Below, in pieces: positions 24,301 through 36,099 of a stretch of 64,000 nucleotides of DNA. The stretch comes from Procambarus clarkii (taxonomy: Eukaryota > Arthropoda > Malacostraca > Decapoda > Cambaridae), in assembly GCF_040958095.1 (NCBI RefSeq), contig NC_091227.1:20285900-20349899 (forward strand), in the 5' to 3' direction. Each line of letters begins with the position of its first letter. Within the stretch, counting starts at the first letter, position 1. The translations under genes and the position numbers were made by a program. Under the pieces are notes generated by a model. It searched no databases, had not been told where the DNA came from, and was given only the letters and a program-made list of their open reading frames with translations.

Positions 24301-27300
24301 TTTAACTTTGGTGGTCTGCTCGTTGGACCGGATAGATATTTTTTCTTGATTTTATATGGGATGACCGACTTTCTTGTTCAGTATCATATACAAGTTGAAG
24401 CTCACATTGCGTTCTAATCATTATCTCTCTTATTTCATTATATTCCAATATCTCTTATTCTCTTCATGAATGAGAGGAGAGCGTGTGTGTCTTTGGTAAA
24501 TGGGACCCAGATGCGAGTTTTGGTAATTTATACACATTCTGGCACTGGAATCAGTGCTGCAATGGAGGCTCATTTAATTTCTATTTCATCTCTTAATTAA
24601 GCAATGGTGTTGTATGTCATGTTCTGGGTCATCCAACAGTGTGATAAGACTTTCAGATCCATGTAGCAGTGTCTTTCTGAAGCTAACCATTCTTTGTATA
24701 CAGTGCATCTGCAATGAATTGCGCAAAGCTTTTCTAATGTTCCAATACACATTTTTCGTTAGTATACCTTTATTGTGTAAAATCACTGGTCATTGGAGAT
24801 TACCAACAAAATAAGAAAAAATAGCACCTGTAGTGTTTGATAAAATTAAACCAAGACATTTAAGAAATTTATCCGATATTAATACTGTACTACAGTATAA
24901 TAGTTTGTCTCAAAATCAATTGCACCAACATATTAATATCATTTTAATTCAAGATGGTTCTTAAGAAAGAAGTCACAGAAGATGGTTAGCTGATGGCAGT
25001 TCTCTACAATGAGGTTGTATAGGAATGGTGTGTAAGTGTTAAAAGGAATGTGGGTATAATTTGGTTTCTAATAGACTGGAGATGTTTATTTTGGTAAAGT
25101 TCCTTTAAAAATAGGTGATGACACTACCTTGTAGAGAAACCTGCTTGAGGTGAAGAATTGTCATCATTCAGTTCTAAATGTTTCCTTTAATATCTTTACA
25201 TACTTTTTTCTAATTTGGATCATGATGATTCCATTGTTTTCCCTGCCTTCAGAGGCAACATTTTCAGATCCCCTTTTGTATGCAAACACAATTAAAAGAT
25301 TGTATTCCCTCCTCTTTTTTCCTCTATGTATATGCCTTCATTATTTATCACTACTCTAATTTTCCACTAGGGCTTAGAGATATCAAGTGTCAAGAAAAAA
25401 ATATATGCACTAGATGGCCAGCTTTGTCTCGTGCTATTATGCTTGCATTTATAATGGCAAGCATAATTTTGTAAGTGTGTTTTGTAATTTCAGTTTGTAT
25501 TGTAATTTAATTTGATGCTGTGGATGGACGATGCTTTTAAGATTAATACAGTGGGGCCTCGACTTGCGATGATAATCCGTTCCCAGAGACATGTCGTAAG
25601 TTGAAACGAATTTTCGCATAAGAAATAATGGGAATTGAATTAATCAGTTCCACACACCCCAAAAAACTAACTTCAAAGTAAATTTTATACCCAATTCACC
25701 CAAATCTTTAATACTAAAGTATGTACATGTTATTGCTTACCTTTATTGATGACTTGTTGGCATATGAAAGACTGTGAGGAGGGGGGGAAGAGGAGGAGGA
25801 AGAGAGATGTTAGTGTTTGGAAGGGGAGTTCCCTTCCATTATAACATCAGGCAGTGATTGTTCTTTTTTTTTTTCAAATTTTTTCATATTTTTATTTTTT
25901 TATAGAAAGTGGAGCAGCCTGCCTGACATCCACTGAACAAACCTATTAGACATTTTTATTTTTTGTTCTAAATATCAGGCAGTGATGACTTCTCTGGGGG
26001 TACACTCTCCTACGGTTTGCCTGCATACCACTAGGATCTGGTTGTGGTTCACTGCTTGTTTGTCTCGCTAAAAATTTGTCCTTGGAGATTTGTTTTGCCC
26101 TTTGTTTTAACATTTGTCTTTAGTGATGCATCAGTGTCATTGAAAAGATTCAGGCAACGACCTACTGCAGCTTGATTTGGGCGAGTCATTTTGGTAAAAG
26201 TTTGCAGTTCTTCCCATGCTGCACACATTATCTTAATAAATGAAGAAAGGACATCCTCTACATCAACAACTCTCATACCATTTTCATGTTTACGAATGAG
26301 CTCTTTGTTCTTCCTCGTTGGTCATCCTCACATGTGTTTTCTTAGGTTGAACCTTACTAATGACTTTCTTGGGACCCATGGCACAATATGTAATAATTAG
26401 TTTTATGTTCAAAAAACAAAAAATCGCCAAAATAATGGAATTTCTTACAAGCGTGATCGTCACTAAGCGGGCGGCTATGGTAAACTGAGGCATGTCGGCC
26501 CGTGTGACCAGGAACCATGCTCTCGATCGACCTGAACACGTATCAACGAATATCGTTAGTTGACGACACTATTGTAAGTCGAGTCACATTTTCTGACCTA
26601 ATTTACATCGTAACTCGAAAATATCGTAAGTCTGGGCAATCGTAAGTCGAGGTGTCAATATACATCATTTAGCCCAAAGGGCAAGCAAGTGACACAGCTC
26701 CTCACTAAAGAATAGAAGACTGATCAATGATGGTCCCCCCTTTTTTATGATAAATACATTACTATATCTGTTTCCTCTAATGTTTTATTCATCTTTGAAA
26801 ATTGTTAAAATCATGATCAGACCCATATTAGAGAAGTTTTCATACTTGCCAAAATTTTTCTCGTGCTTTATGGGCAAATTTTAGAGCAAAATTTTAATCT
26901 TAACTGATCAGATGATGGAAAACTTCCAGGAGAACCTGCATGTAAAGATTTAACCACACCTAGTTAATTTTCAATAGAGTGTTCCTGATGCACAGTATTG
27001 TATTTAGGTCTACCTCCTGTACAGGTGACATTTTCCTCCATATGGGCATATATACCGGGCCCAAACTACTGTATTTTGAACTCCAGATGTCCAAAGTTTA
27101 GAATAGAACTTCAGGATGTTAGAGCTATTTAATCAAGGCATTTATTTAGCAGAATACAAATATTGCGGTGTGTTTTTCACCATTTGAAAGTATCCACACA
27201 TCACAGTAAAAGGGAAAATAATATCCATCCAGACAGTTATTAAAATATTTCTAGCTTTGACACATTTAAATCATAATAAGCATAAGGGCTTCATTACCTG

Positions 27301-28242
27301 AAATAGAAACCTTCCAGCTGTACTCATCCAGTATTAAAACGTCTCCTTATATATGTCTTCTTGGGGTATTGAATAAAATTGAAAACCATAAAAGTATCCC
27401 CACCAGAAATACCTAATTATTGGAATTTTTTTATCTAACACTTTAGTTTCCTTTCAGCCTGTGTTCTTTTGTTAACAAGTTTATATCATGATACAGTAAA
27501 GTTTCAAGCATCCAAGCTTTCCCCCTGGCTTAAATCTCAAAAGTTAGGCAGATTGTGAGTACTATATACAGTTATGCATGTTTACTTTCATTAAAAAAAT
27601 GGACTAGCAGTAATCTATCATATAATGGCAATTACCTTGCTACAATTCTGGCTGGACTGAACAGGCACACACTTGTGTAAAGCCCTTCCACAGTACTATG
27701 TACAATATTGTGTATCAGTTCTGTTGAACAGTTCCACCCTGAAGAAATCTTGGTACCGAACATTTCATGGCTTTAATTTGACACGCTTTTACAGTACTGT
27801 AATTATTACATTTTTTTGCAATCGCTTTGGCTATGAAGTGAGCCATGTATATCTAGAGTTAGTATATGTTGGTAATGCAAACTTCAGTGTTGTGTAAGAT
27901 GTTTATGGCTGTTAACACTTAGACAGTGGTTAACATCAATTGTTTATTTACATGGTAATGCAGTTATCATAATCATGAAGATTTTAACATTGTCTGGGTT
28001 TTACATGTATGATGTAAATATGGATGAAAAAGCGCTCTGTGGATGTAAATAAGGAAAACACATGATAAAATCAGTGAAACCTCAGAGGATAAAACAGAAA
28101 GCATCGCAGCATAGTCGAGCAACAGGAATTGACAAGTGTCAGACACACAGACTTAGTGCCTCCGCCCAGTGAAATTATAAATATTCACTAATTTTCTAGT
28201 TCTTACATTCTACATATTTTATAATGAAAAATTATTTCTAGT

Positions 28243-28281
<39 letters not shown>

Positions 28282-28959
28282 AAAGGTGGGTAGACCATTT
28301 CAAGTTCAAGCAATGCTGAAGAAATAGTTAATTTTTGCTCAGAGCAGAGAGAAGAAATAATGTCTTCAAAGCATTCTGGGCACTTCATCATGGTGCATTC
28401 AGCTGTATTTCTTAGTGGCAAATATTGTTTTAACACTTTTGCTCAGATGCATGGAGGCAATTGAATGACAATAAAAAGTAGTTCGCTGCAGTGTAAGAAT
28501 TTTACCATTGAGTGATGCAAGAGGGCTTTGACTGAGACAAGAATCAAAAGTAGAGCCATCACCACAAGATAGAGAAGCAATTACACACTGAAGAGTTTTA
28601 ATGGGGGAAGAAAAAGGGTAGGGGATAGAACTTAATCCTGTAGCTAACAACAGTGTTGAAGATCACTATTTTTAGTTTTAAAACTAGAGAAGGATCTAAC
28701 TTGGGAAAGCCAAAGTAGGGTAGTCTAAAGTATAAATAATACTCGACAACAGCCATTCTCAACGGGAGCTATGTCAATCCCTAGGGAGTTCCCTTGAAAT
28801 AATTGTGGGTCGTACATCCGTACATTAAACACCCGGAATTTCAACGACAACCAGAAGGCAATTTCTGCCTTTGCTCTTGATGTTGGTTAAGTGAGAAAAA
28901 TTAAACACAAATTACTTAACAATATCTTTACATATGATTAATATTTCTTTCTCTTGAAA

Positions 28960-29036
<77 letters not shown>

Positions 29037-30845
29037 TATATAAAATAATAAACTAAGACTAGGATTCATTAGGGATGTCTAGTGACGAATCTAGTGAAAC
29101 TGCAAGCAAGAGCTGTTATCCTACCTCAGCTCATCTGAAGCCTACACCTAGAAACTCAATTATTTCATGAGAATATACTTTGAAACGAACACATAGGGAA
29201 CTATCATATAAGGAACCAAATGAAGCCAAGTTGAAACCTACTACTAGAGGCCCATTTATATCATGAGCCTGTTATATGCATCAGTAAGAATAGCCTTTAT
29301 TCATTAAAAACATTAGGTAACAATCATATAAGGAATACCCATTTCCACTGGGTAATATAAATATTTAACTTTTTTTTTTTCTCCTTAGAAATGCCTGATG
29401 GTGTGGTGGATACTCCCGAGAGTCTGGCCGAGAAGGCTGAAGAAGCTATCTTCCAAGAGTTCCGCAATACTGATGCTGCTTATAAGAACCGTTTGCGGTC
29501 AAGGGTTTACAACTTAAAAGACTCCAAGAACCCACAATTACGAGAAAATGTTCTAAGAGGCGTTATTTCCCCACAGAGACTTGCAACTATGAGCTCAGAA
29601 GTAAGTAGTACTAGTATACATATTTATATATATACAGTATTTTATATATATAAATGTATACAATACCTATATACATGTGTGTGATTGCACACATATATAC
29701 ACAACTGCATTATTGCAGTTGTTTGTCAAAATAGCGTTATAGGCGACCACAATTTTTGGAACTGAAGGAGAGAAAAATGAGTGTTCTGTGTAGTGTAACT
29801 ATGGAGGTATATTTTTAAGAGGGATCCAGTAGGCTGTTGCCTTGTGGGGGTGAAGACAAGAGATTCCATAGGACTGGTAAAATGTGTGGCTCCACATGAT
29901 GATTGTCCGATAGTCTCCTCATTTAATTCAGGATAAACAAGGCTGTTACAAAGGGATATTAAGTGTTGAAGATTGGGATCCATTGTGAATTTACTTTGTC
30001 TTGCAATAAGTTTTCTGTTTTTTATGGCATTTCATAGACGGGTGTGTTGTTATACCTTGATGCAATTGGTTGTTTGTATTTTAAGAATTCTTAGTCATTA
30101 ATTAGTGACTAAAATTACAGGAAATGGCTAGTGCTGAAATGAAGGCATTACGGGAGAAATTTACTAAAGAAGCCATCGATGACCATCAACTTGCTGTTGC
30201 TCAAGGTACCAAGACAGATCTGCTCAAGTGTGGCAAGTGTGGGCAACGGAACTGCACATACAACCAGGTACTTTTTCAGCTTTACTTATTGTTCTTTGCT
30301 TTTGGGTTAGTTAAATGTAAGTGGTGCTTACTGGTTTTTGCATTTCTAAAATTTACTTTAAAAATCTATTTTTCAGAATATTTATAGACTCATTGCATGT
30401 CATAGTTGTTAAGTCTTATACTTTAACACAGTTTTATACTGTATATTTATCACTAAATACTGTATACAGTATTTTTTACATGTGCAAGACTTGATTACTG
30501 TATTATCTAAATGCATCATTAAATAAGTTTTCTCAATTTTTTTAAGAACATTAGCTTTCCTTATTACTCGTAATTGGGATATGCCTTGCCTTGATTTATA
30601 CCCTTCCATCTAGAAGCCAAGTAGAATGCTGAAGAATGAGCCAGTCTTCATATTATAAGCATTGTTGTGTATTTCAGTCAGTATGCCAGCTCAGTTTTGA
30701 TAATTTTGTATGGTGCTGGAATTAAAACTTCTATTTACTAATAAGCACTTGTGTTTCTGAACAGATGCAGACCAGAAGTTCTGATGAACCTATGACCACA
30801 TTTGTGTTATGCAATCATTGTGGTAATCGCTGGAAGTTTTGCTGA
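15391..30845 (+). CDS. TCEA: Transcription elongation factor TFIIS (S-II)
   Basis: Seven coding exons with GT-AG introns in consistent phase: 15391-15456, 17474-17533, 19604-19721, 24019-24249, 29389-29600, 30121-30267 and 30765-30845. Total 915 nt, 304 aa (human TFIIS is 301 aa). Exons 1-3 form the N-terminal domain I ([41 protein letters not shown]). Exon 4 starts with a Lys/Asp- and Ser/Asn-rich linker partly made of AGC-type repeats, then enters domain II ([16 protein letters not shown]). Exon 5 completes domain II ([20 protein letters not shown]). Exons 6-7 encode the zinc ribbon ([28 protein letters not shown]) with four cysteines and the catalytic Asp-Glu pair. In the nucleus TFIIS enters the RNA polymerase II funnel and stimulates transcript cleavage to rescue arrested polymerase. 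An AATAAA lies at 31156-31161. A second version of exons 6-7 lies downstream. Confidence 0.95.
15844..17473 (+). other. TCEA: TFIIS intron 1 (main part)
   Basis: AT-rich intron sequence with no supported exon or named repeat. A GC-rich stretch at the donor side (15457-15830) belongs to the CpG-rich promoter neighbourhood. Open frames there are shadows of the base composition. Confidence 0.6.
18080..18460 (+). mobile_element. LINE fragment encoding part of an SGNH hydrolase domain
   Basis: A 105-aa open frame (18120-18437) resembles the SGNH/GDSL-type hydrolase domain found in some LINEs of invertebrates. The order of motifs is [10 protein letters not shown], then [12 protein letters not shown], then [10 protein letters not shown], matching the usual blocks around the Gly/Asn/Asp residues and the C-terminal part of that fold. 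It sits in TFIIS intron 2 with no splice sites around it, so I read it as a transposon relic. The RT relic 0.5 kb downstream may be the same insertion after an internal deletion. Confidence 0.6.
18990..19313 (+). mobile_element. LINE reverse-transcriptase relic with A-rich end
   Basis: Translation in shifting frames gives RT palm and thumb pieces of a CR1/L2-like LINE: a FADD-like start, a tryptophan-bearing WQM-like block and [14 protein letters not shown] near 19215-19260. A run of about 21 adenines follows at 19292. Stops and frame shifts mark it as dead. It lies in TFIIS intron 2, same orientation as the gene. Confidence 0.6.
20630..20745 (-). repeat. SINE body relic
   Basis: On the minus strand the order ATGACTTTGTTCACCTAGCAGTGAAC-like sequence, then GAGG and TCGACCTGG, matches the body of the tRNA-derived SINE also seen at 44690-44800 (CACCTAGCAGTAAATAGGTA). 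It is old, with several differences. It lies at the left edge of the T/G-rich island in TFIIS intron 3. Confidence 0.45.
20750..23700. other. T/G-rich, A-poor island of unknown origin in TFIIS intron 3
   Basis: Over about 3 kb the plus strand is rich in T and G and clearly poor in A, with higher G+C than the flanking intron. It holds homopolymer runs (T around 21008 and 23048, C around 22565, G around 22878). Many open frames appear on the plus strand simply because stop codons need A. None looks like a known protein and no splice sites frame them. It could be an old transposon with strand-biased composition or a mutation-biased stretch. I cannot name it. Confidence 0.4.
24100..24146 (+). repeat. 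TCEA: Coding AGC/AAC trinucleotide repeat in TFIIS exon 4
   Basis: A run of AGT, AAC and AGC codons encodes an Asn/Ser-rich stretch of about 16 residues in the flexible linker between TFIIS domains I and II. It ends with five AGC codons in a row. Linker Ser-richness is common in this family, but the pure AGC run is a likely site of length variation. Confidence 0.8.
25549..26658 (-). mobile_element. Tigger/pogo transposon remnant in TFIIS intron 4
   Basis: The left end CAGTGGGGCCTCGACTTGCG next to TA and a decayed right end (CGTAAGTCGAGGTGTCAATA) form inverted repeats of the Tigger kind. In between, the minus strand reads [19 protein letters not shown] (from about 26378) and, further on, [15 protein letters not shown], matching the start of Tigger transposases. 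Internal deletion and several stops leave it far from functional. The inner ends GTTCCACACACCCC and ATTTTATACCCAATTCACCC are also typical of the family. Confidence 0.8.
26700..28960 (+). other. TCEA: TFIIS intron 4, right part
   Basis: AT-rich intron sequence. A run of about 37 T residues lies at 28243-28279. I see no exon, and the small open frames have no family resemblance. Confidence 0.6.
28964..29044. repeat. (TA)n microsatellite
   Basis: About 80 bp of nearly pure TA dinucleotides lie in TFIIS intron 4, 345 bp upstream of exon 5. Confidence 0.95.
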
Positions 30846-32575
30846 GCTTCAAGTCACAGGAACCAAATATATATACCCCAAAGGATTTCTTTGTTTTTGT
30901 AAAGAACTTGTTAATCATTGGTTGCTCCCAAAACTTAATATATTAGACAATTTGATATTAATATGACCAACCTTTGAATAGCTCTGCTGCATGTAATCTT
31001 GTACATGTGGCATGTGGTCTACCTTGAGAGCCTACCGAGCCATTGGAAAATGGCTCGGTAAGGCTCTATTCCACATGCTTATAACTTGATGTTATGGAAT
31101 ACATGCAGTTGAGCATTTCAAGGTAAAAATTACATAAATTGAAGACAAATGTAGAAATAAAAAGTATATAATTTTGTAAATCTTTAAAGTTTACAAACTG
31201 TAGACATCACCATCATTATTCATTTTGAATTATTTCATGTCAAATACATCATAATTATTATTATATGTACTAATGTCTTATAAATCACTTCCCTGTTTCC
31301 AACCTAGTAATTTACTAATAGAACTTTTCTGCCATGATTATTGATGAATTATGCAAGATTTAGAACCGAGAAAGTCTGCATTATACATTGATAACCCTCT
31401 CGACATAGGGAGGGTGCGTGTTATACTGTGTGTGTGGAGAGCAGGTGTATTAACACTACTTTGAGGATATATCAAGTTTTTATTCATCGATTTATATGCC
31501 ATTGGTAAAGCATATAATGATTAATTTTGTATGGGGTTATGTGATCAAGTTAGGTGATGAGCTGACCACTCGCCATTCTGGATCATGGGTGAAAAGCTAT
31601 TAAACATCCAGGCGTATTTATCCCATTGAAGGGATTTTGTTACAAGAAAATTGTAGAAATCTTACTAGTTTTATTAAAAAAAAGAAAGTTTTATAAAAAG
31701 TTTTATTTTACATTTTGTCCAAAAAATTGTTGACCCAATTTTTCCTATAGTCTTCAAGGCTTGACTATGACAGTTAGTTTCTTTAGATAATCACTTGAGC
31801 AATAGTTAATTTTCTTCATACAAAAATATTTTTGCTATCAGCCTCAAAGTTTGAGTTGCATCTAATACTTGCCTGAATGCGAGGTCCATGTATTTTTTTA
31901 TTTTTTATTAGATGTATATTATTCTGATAGGAAGCTAATTATGAAATGAGACCGACATTTGGATTACATTTTGCAGGTGTATAATTTGATGTTGCTAAAA
32001 CATATTTAAATGTTAATGATACCAATTTACGTACGAATTACTGGAAAGTTTGGCATTGTACTTTACCATTCCAGAATTGTGAGAGAAAGCTTATATGAAA
32101 AGAAATTTTCACCAAGAAGTAACATATTTATTTAAAACATTTCCCTATGCTATATAAATGATAAAACTGTTTTTGGAGTGTGTAACACATTAGACATGCT
32201 TTTCATGTTAACAATACTTTTCATTTCAGAATGTAGCATATCTATGCCTATTGTCCTATATTTTTTAAGCTAGAAAAAATGATATTTTTTTTTTAAGTCA
32301 TATTTAAATCTGTACTCATTCATAATATTAAACTTTTTTATGGATATGTAGGACCAAAATTTTTTCTTTTTTTAATATTGGATTATTTCCAATCTTAATG
32401 CTTGAACTACTAGGTAATACAGTTTTCATATCCTGAGTACTGTGTTCTTATCAATACAATTGTACCTGTAGATAAATTGTTTTATTTTTCTCTCCAAAAA
32501 TACATGACTTAAATTCAAGAGAAAACACTACAGTACATGTGGCTATCCACTCACAAATTGAGAACAAATTGTCAG
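30121..32575 (+). repeat. Segmental duplication, unit A (TFIIS exons 6-7 and 3' flank)
   Basis: This unit is related to 37524-40497. Matching blocks occur in order: both exons, the middle of the intron between them (CTTAGCTTTCCTTATTACTC, AATGCTGAAGAAT), the last intron part (AATAAGCACTTG), the 3' UTR (CCCCAAAGGATTTCTTTG), and at the far end CTTATCAATACAATTGTACC and a GTGGC..CCACTCAC block. The match fades after 32575. Confidence 0.8.
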
Positions 32576-35116
32576 CGTAGGTAGAAATGAGAAAATATCA
32601 AATCAAGTGAAATATTTGTATGGCAGCTGCAACACTGTTAGTAATTAGTCTTCCACAGCCTGTTGACCAGCATCCCATTGTTTGCTTAGTCCTTCACGCC
32701 TGGTCACTCCACTTTCCTACATTCGTACCTTCTCATAATACACTTACCTTAGTCCATGCATTCTCTGTGGTCACTTATCAAACATTCATCTCAATTTTCT
32801 TTTTCTTTTTTTCCCTTCTCCTCTCAACAACTTTTCCATCCCACTATTACCTTCTTTCTGCTAAGTTTGCTAGTGTCCTTGAGGATTTGTCTTTTTTTTA
32901 GATACTAAAACTGCTTAGTTCTATAGCTTATAGGAATTTTTTTTTTTTCACCTTTTTTGTTTATCTCACTGACTGTGTGTCCCTTCCAGCCAGCCATGCA
33001 ACAAGTTTAGATAGTCAAATCTTGTTTAAGATTCTCATTATTTTAAGTACAGTATTATATTTTAAGCTTAGAGTTTTTATACTCTCTACATGGACTTTGC
33101 TAAATCAGGTGTAAAAGTATTAAGACGTGACTGGTATGACTGGCACGAAATGGTATGACGTGTGTATTTAGGGAATGTGCTTTTTTTTTTTTTTTTTTTT
33201 TTTTGGCGTGTGTGCATGTGCGTGCAACAAATTCCCACAATGAGGGCATTATTAGAATCAAGTTGCACTATGACAGAAAGCTTATGATTTAAAATAGGAT
33301 AGATAAATTACATATTTTACCAAGCTGAGAATGGGAGTGATTTATCAGTGTATGTGCAGGATAATTGTTCTAAAATTTAATAACTCCAAGCAGAATTCAT
33401 ATTAATTGTTTTTTGTTCCAATTTTACATTAAAATTAATCCACTAATTTTACCAAGATTGTTCCAATTGCTCACTTAAGTTATTTAATAAACATAATTCA
33501 ATAAATTTTTAGTTCTTATAGAGATTAAGATTAACCAATTACATATAAAATAAAATTAATTACTATGAATAACTTGATGTATAGATGTACATAAATATCA
33601 GTGGCACCTTAAACACCAACCTTTTGTTATATACTCCAGAAAATTAATTTCCGAGTATTTAGACATCAATTTAACAATTCTAAGCAAATCAAGTTTTGCA
33701 AACTAAGAGTGAGAATGAATTCTTTATGTATAATACTGCATTGCCAACAGTTTATGGTTCTGCTCATACAGTGTTCATCACTTCATTATATTGAATAAAC
33801 ATTGTCTAAATAGTTTTTTCTTTCATTATACAGCAATATATATATAACTAATTTGCACGTATTTGTATATCCAAATAAAGGATATATGACCATAAATAGG
33901 TGCATAATGTAGAAATGTTTATAAACTAGTCAATTCAGTGGCATCTCGCATTCCTTATATTGGTTTTACCATACTTTCTTCTTGTGATGCCTCTCGCACC
34001 TTACGTCATTTATCCAATTTGTTGCGTGAATATGCTAGAGATCATTTATTTCCGAACATATTAATACCAAAATCATGCTATAATCCTTTGAATAGTTTTG
34101 CAGACAGGAAGTGAGAATACAAAATTTAAGTTATGCACCACATATAGTTGATGGCAGTGCAAAATACCTTGTGCTCACCTTCAAAATTGATTGAATATTT
34201 TAACACTAATATTCCAACCTGTTGGCAAGTACCCGACAAAAAATGATTGGTAATCTTAAGGTCCCACTCAGTGATGCCTAAGATGTCTGTATTTTAGTTT
34301 TTCATTTGTTTTTTGGAGGGGCTATAAATTTGGTGTAAAAATTTATAACAGATGAATACTAAACAAATTGCAGTATGATAATAGATTATGGGTGACTACT
34401 GAATACATGAATGTTTATGAACAATTCAACATTCCTTTTTTTTTTTTAATAAATAAATGATACATGATTAGTCTACATTGTTGCAAAAAATATATATATA
34501 TATATATATTTTATATATATAAAATATATATACTTTCTGGAAAAGTATGAAAGTAAAGCACAAAAATATTGTGAAAATACCAGCAGAGCAATCAATGTCT
34601 TGGACGATAAGTGGTTGGCAGAGGTGATCTCTGGATGTTTCTTTGATTAGTATCCTGGTAAGCTGTGCCTACACTGCTCAAAAAAAAAAAATATATATTT
34701 GGGAAATTTGTGATGGATGATGCAATTTAGGTCACCTGGAACAGATAACGGGTTTACCATCGTCAGATCACTTAAATATAAAAATTAAATTTGTTCTTCA
34801 TGTTAATTTAATATTTTTTGCACATATTTTCATTAAAAATACCTGTGACCATAAATAAATACAAATTTATTTAATTATTTGTAAACACAGCAGCGCCTCA
34901 AACATAACGTTGTGCCTATACTCGAAAGGACATAAATTTCTAAACATTTTGAATCCAAAATCAATGTTCTGACCCTATAAATAGACTTGCATAAAAGAAA
35001 TGAATGCCAGTATAAACATTTCATGTATCAAGTGAGAATGAACTCCATCCCTGGAAAGCAAAAAAAAAAAAAAAAAAAGTGTTCAAAAGAATGAGGTAGA
35101 AAACATTTACCAATGC

Positions 35117-35296
35117 TTGTGCTGTGTAAAGGCTGACCCCGAACTACAGATGTCGCTGCCAGAGGCTGCAAGTGCTGTGCAAGGAGGAGTGAGAGAGGAT
35201 AAATGGAGCTATCTTGTGAATGCAGCCATTAATAACCAGCACCAGCATGTGTGGAGCATGTCTGCTTATATGCTAAGTTTGCTGAGAAAAACAGGT
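35117..35296 (+). other. Unrecognised open frame with donor-like end
   Basis: The frame gives a peptide with ADPELQMSLPEAASAV and YLVNAAINNQHQHVWSM, ending at AAAACAG followed by GTAGGATAAT, which looks like a splice donor. Part of the DNA (GTGTAAAGGCTGA, then CC..AACT) recurs at about 43250. I do not recognise a family, and repeat origin is as likely as an exon. Confidence 0.2.
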
Positions 35297-35393
35297 AGGA
35301 TAATTGATAGCATTTGGTTAACCCTCTTTCCTTCCCTATCCCAGCACATTACACACACTAATAGGTAGCAAGTCGACAAAAATTATTCCCAAT

Positions 35394-35512
35394 AGCAGTC
35401 GACATTTTGAAACAGAATACATTCGTTTAGTTTTACAAAGTACTGTACAAAAAGTACTTTACAGTACTTTGTAAAAATAAGTGAATGCATTCTGTTTCAT
35501 AATGTCGACTGC
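35394..35512. repeat. Foldback element between the two TFIIS end units
   Basis: Arms of roughly 55 bp (starting AGCAGTCGACATTTTGAAAC and ending with its near complement TTTCATAATGTCGACTGCT) are separated by only a few bases. Some mismatches are spread along the arms. It has no coding capacity; a MITE or foldback insertion is likely. Confidence 0.75.
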
Positions 35513-35882
35513 TTTTGTTACTACAAAACATAAAAGGGAAGGTGATGTCCTGTGTAAACTTTTTTTTCTAATTTTGTAAGTACTGTACTGTATTATAGAT
35601 TACATGACTCCCAAAATGACTTCTGAATTAATTTGCTATTCAATTTTGTACTGTAATTCAACACTGAAATATCATTGTTGTGTTGTCAATTCAGTATTTC
35701 TTTTTGGGTATTTTTTCTTCATAAAAAATATTTAAATGATTTACTTGGCTATGAAATGCACTTTAGATATTCATTATAAATTTGCTTTGAAACAAATATC
35801 ACTTGCCTAGAGAATACAACAAATAAAAGAGTAAAGTATATTCTCAGCTTTGTAATCATTAGTTAAAAGCTACATATATTAT

Positions 35883-36090
35883 GTTGTGAGCGCTGTGATG
35901 TAATGGTCAACATGCCTATCTCTTGGGAAAATGACTGGATGGTAACATTTGCAGACGATGATCTGGGGAATAAAAATGTACCGAACAACGTAACCAGTTC
36001 TGGCCCCGTGCTTAAATCCCAGCATGATATGTTCATCTCTGCACCAGCAGGGGTGAACATCCTCACCCTCTTGTTATGGCAGGGGTGAAC
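35883..36090 (+). repeat. Possible tRNA-derived SINE relic
   Basis: The stretch begins GTGAGCGCTGTGATGTAATGG, resembling an A-box region, and contains TGGCCCCGTGCTTAAATCCC, resembling a B-box region about 110 bp later. The longer than normal spacing suggests an internal insertion. The call is weak. Confidence 0.3.
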
Positions 36091-36099
36091 AACTTCTTG

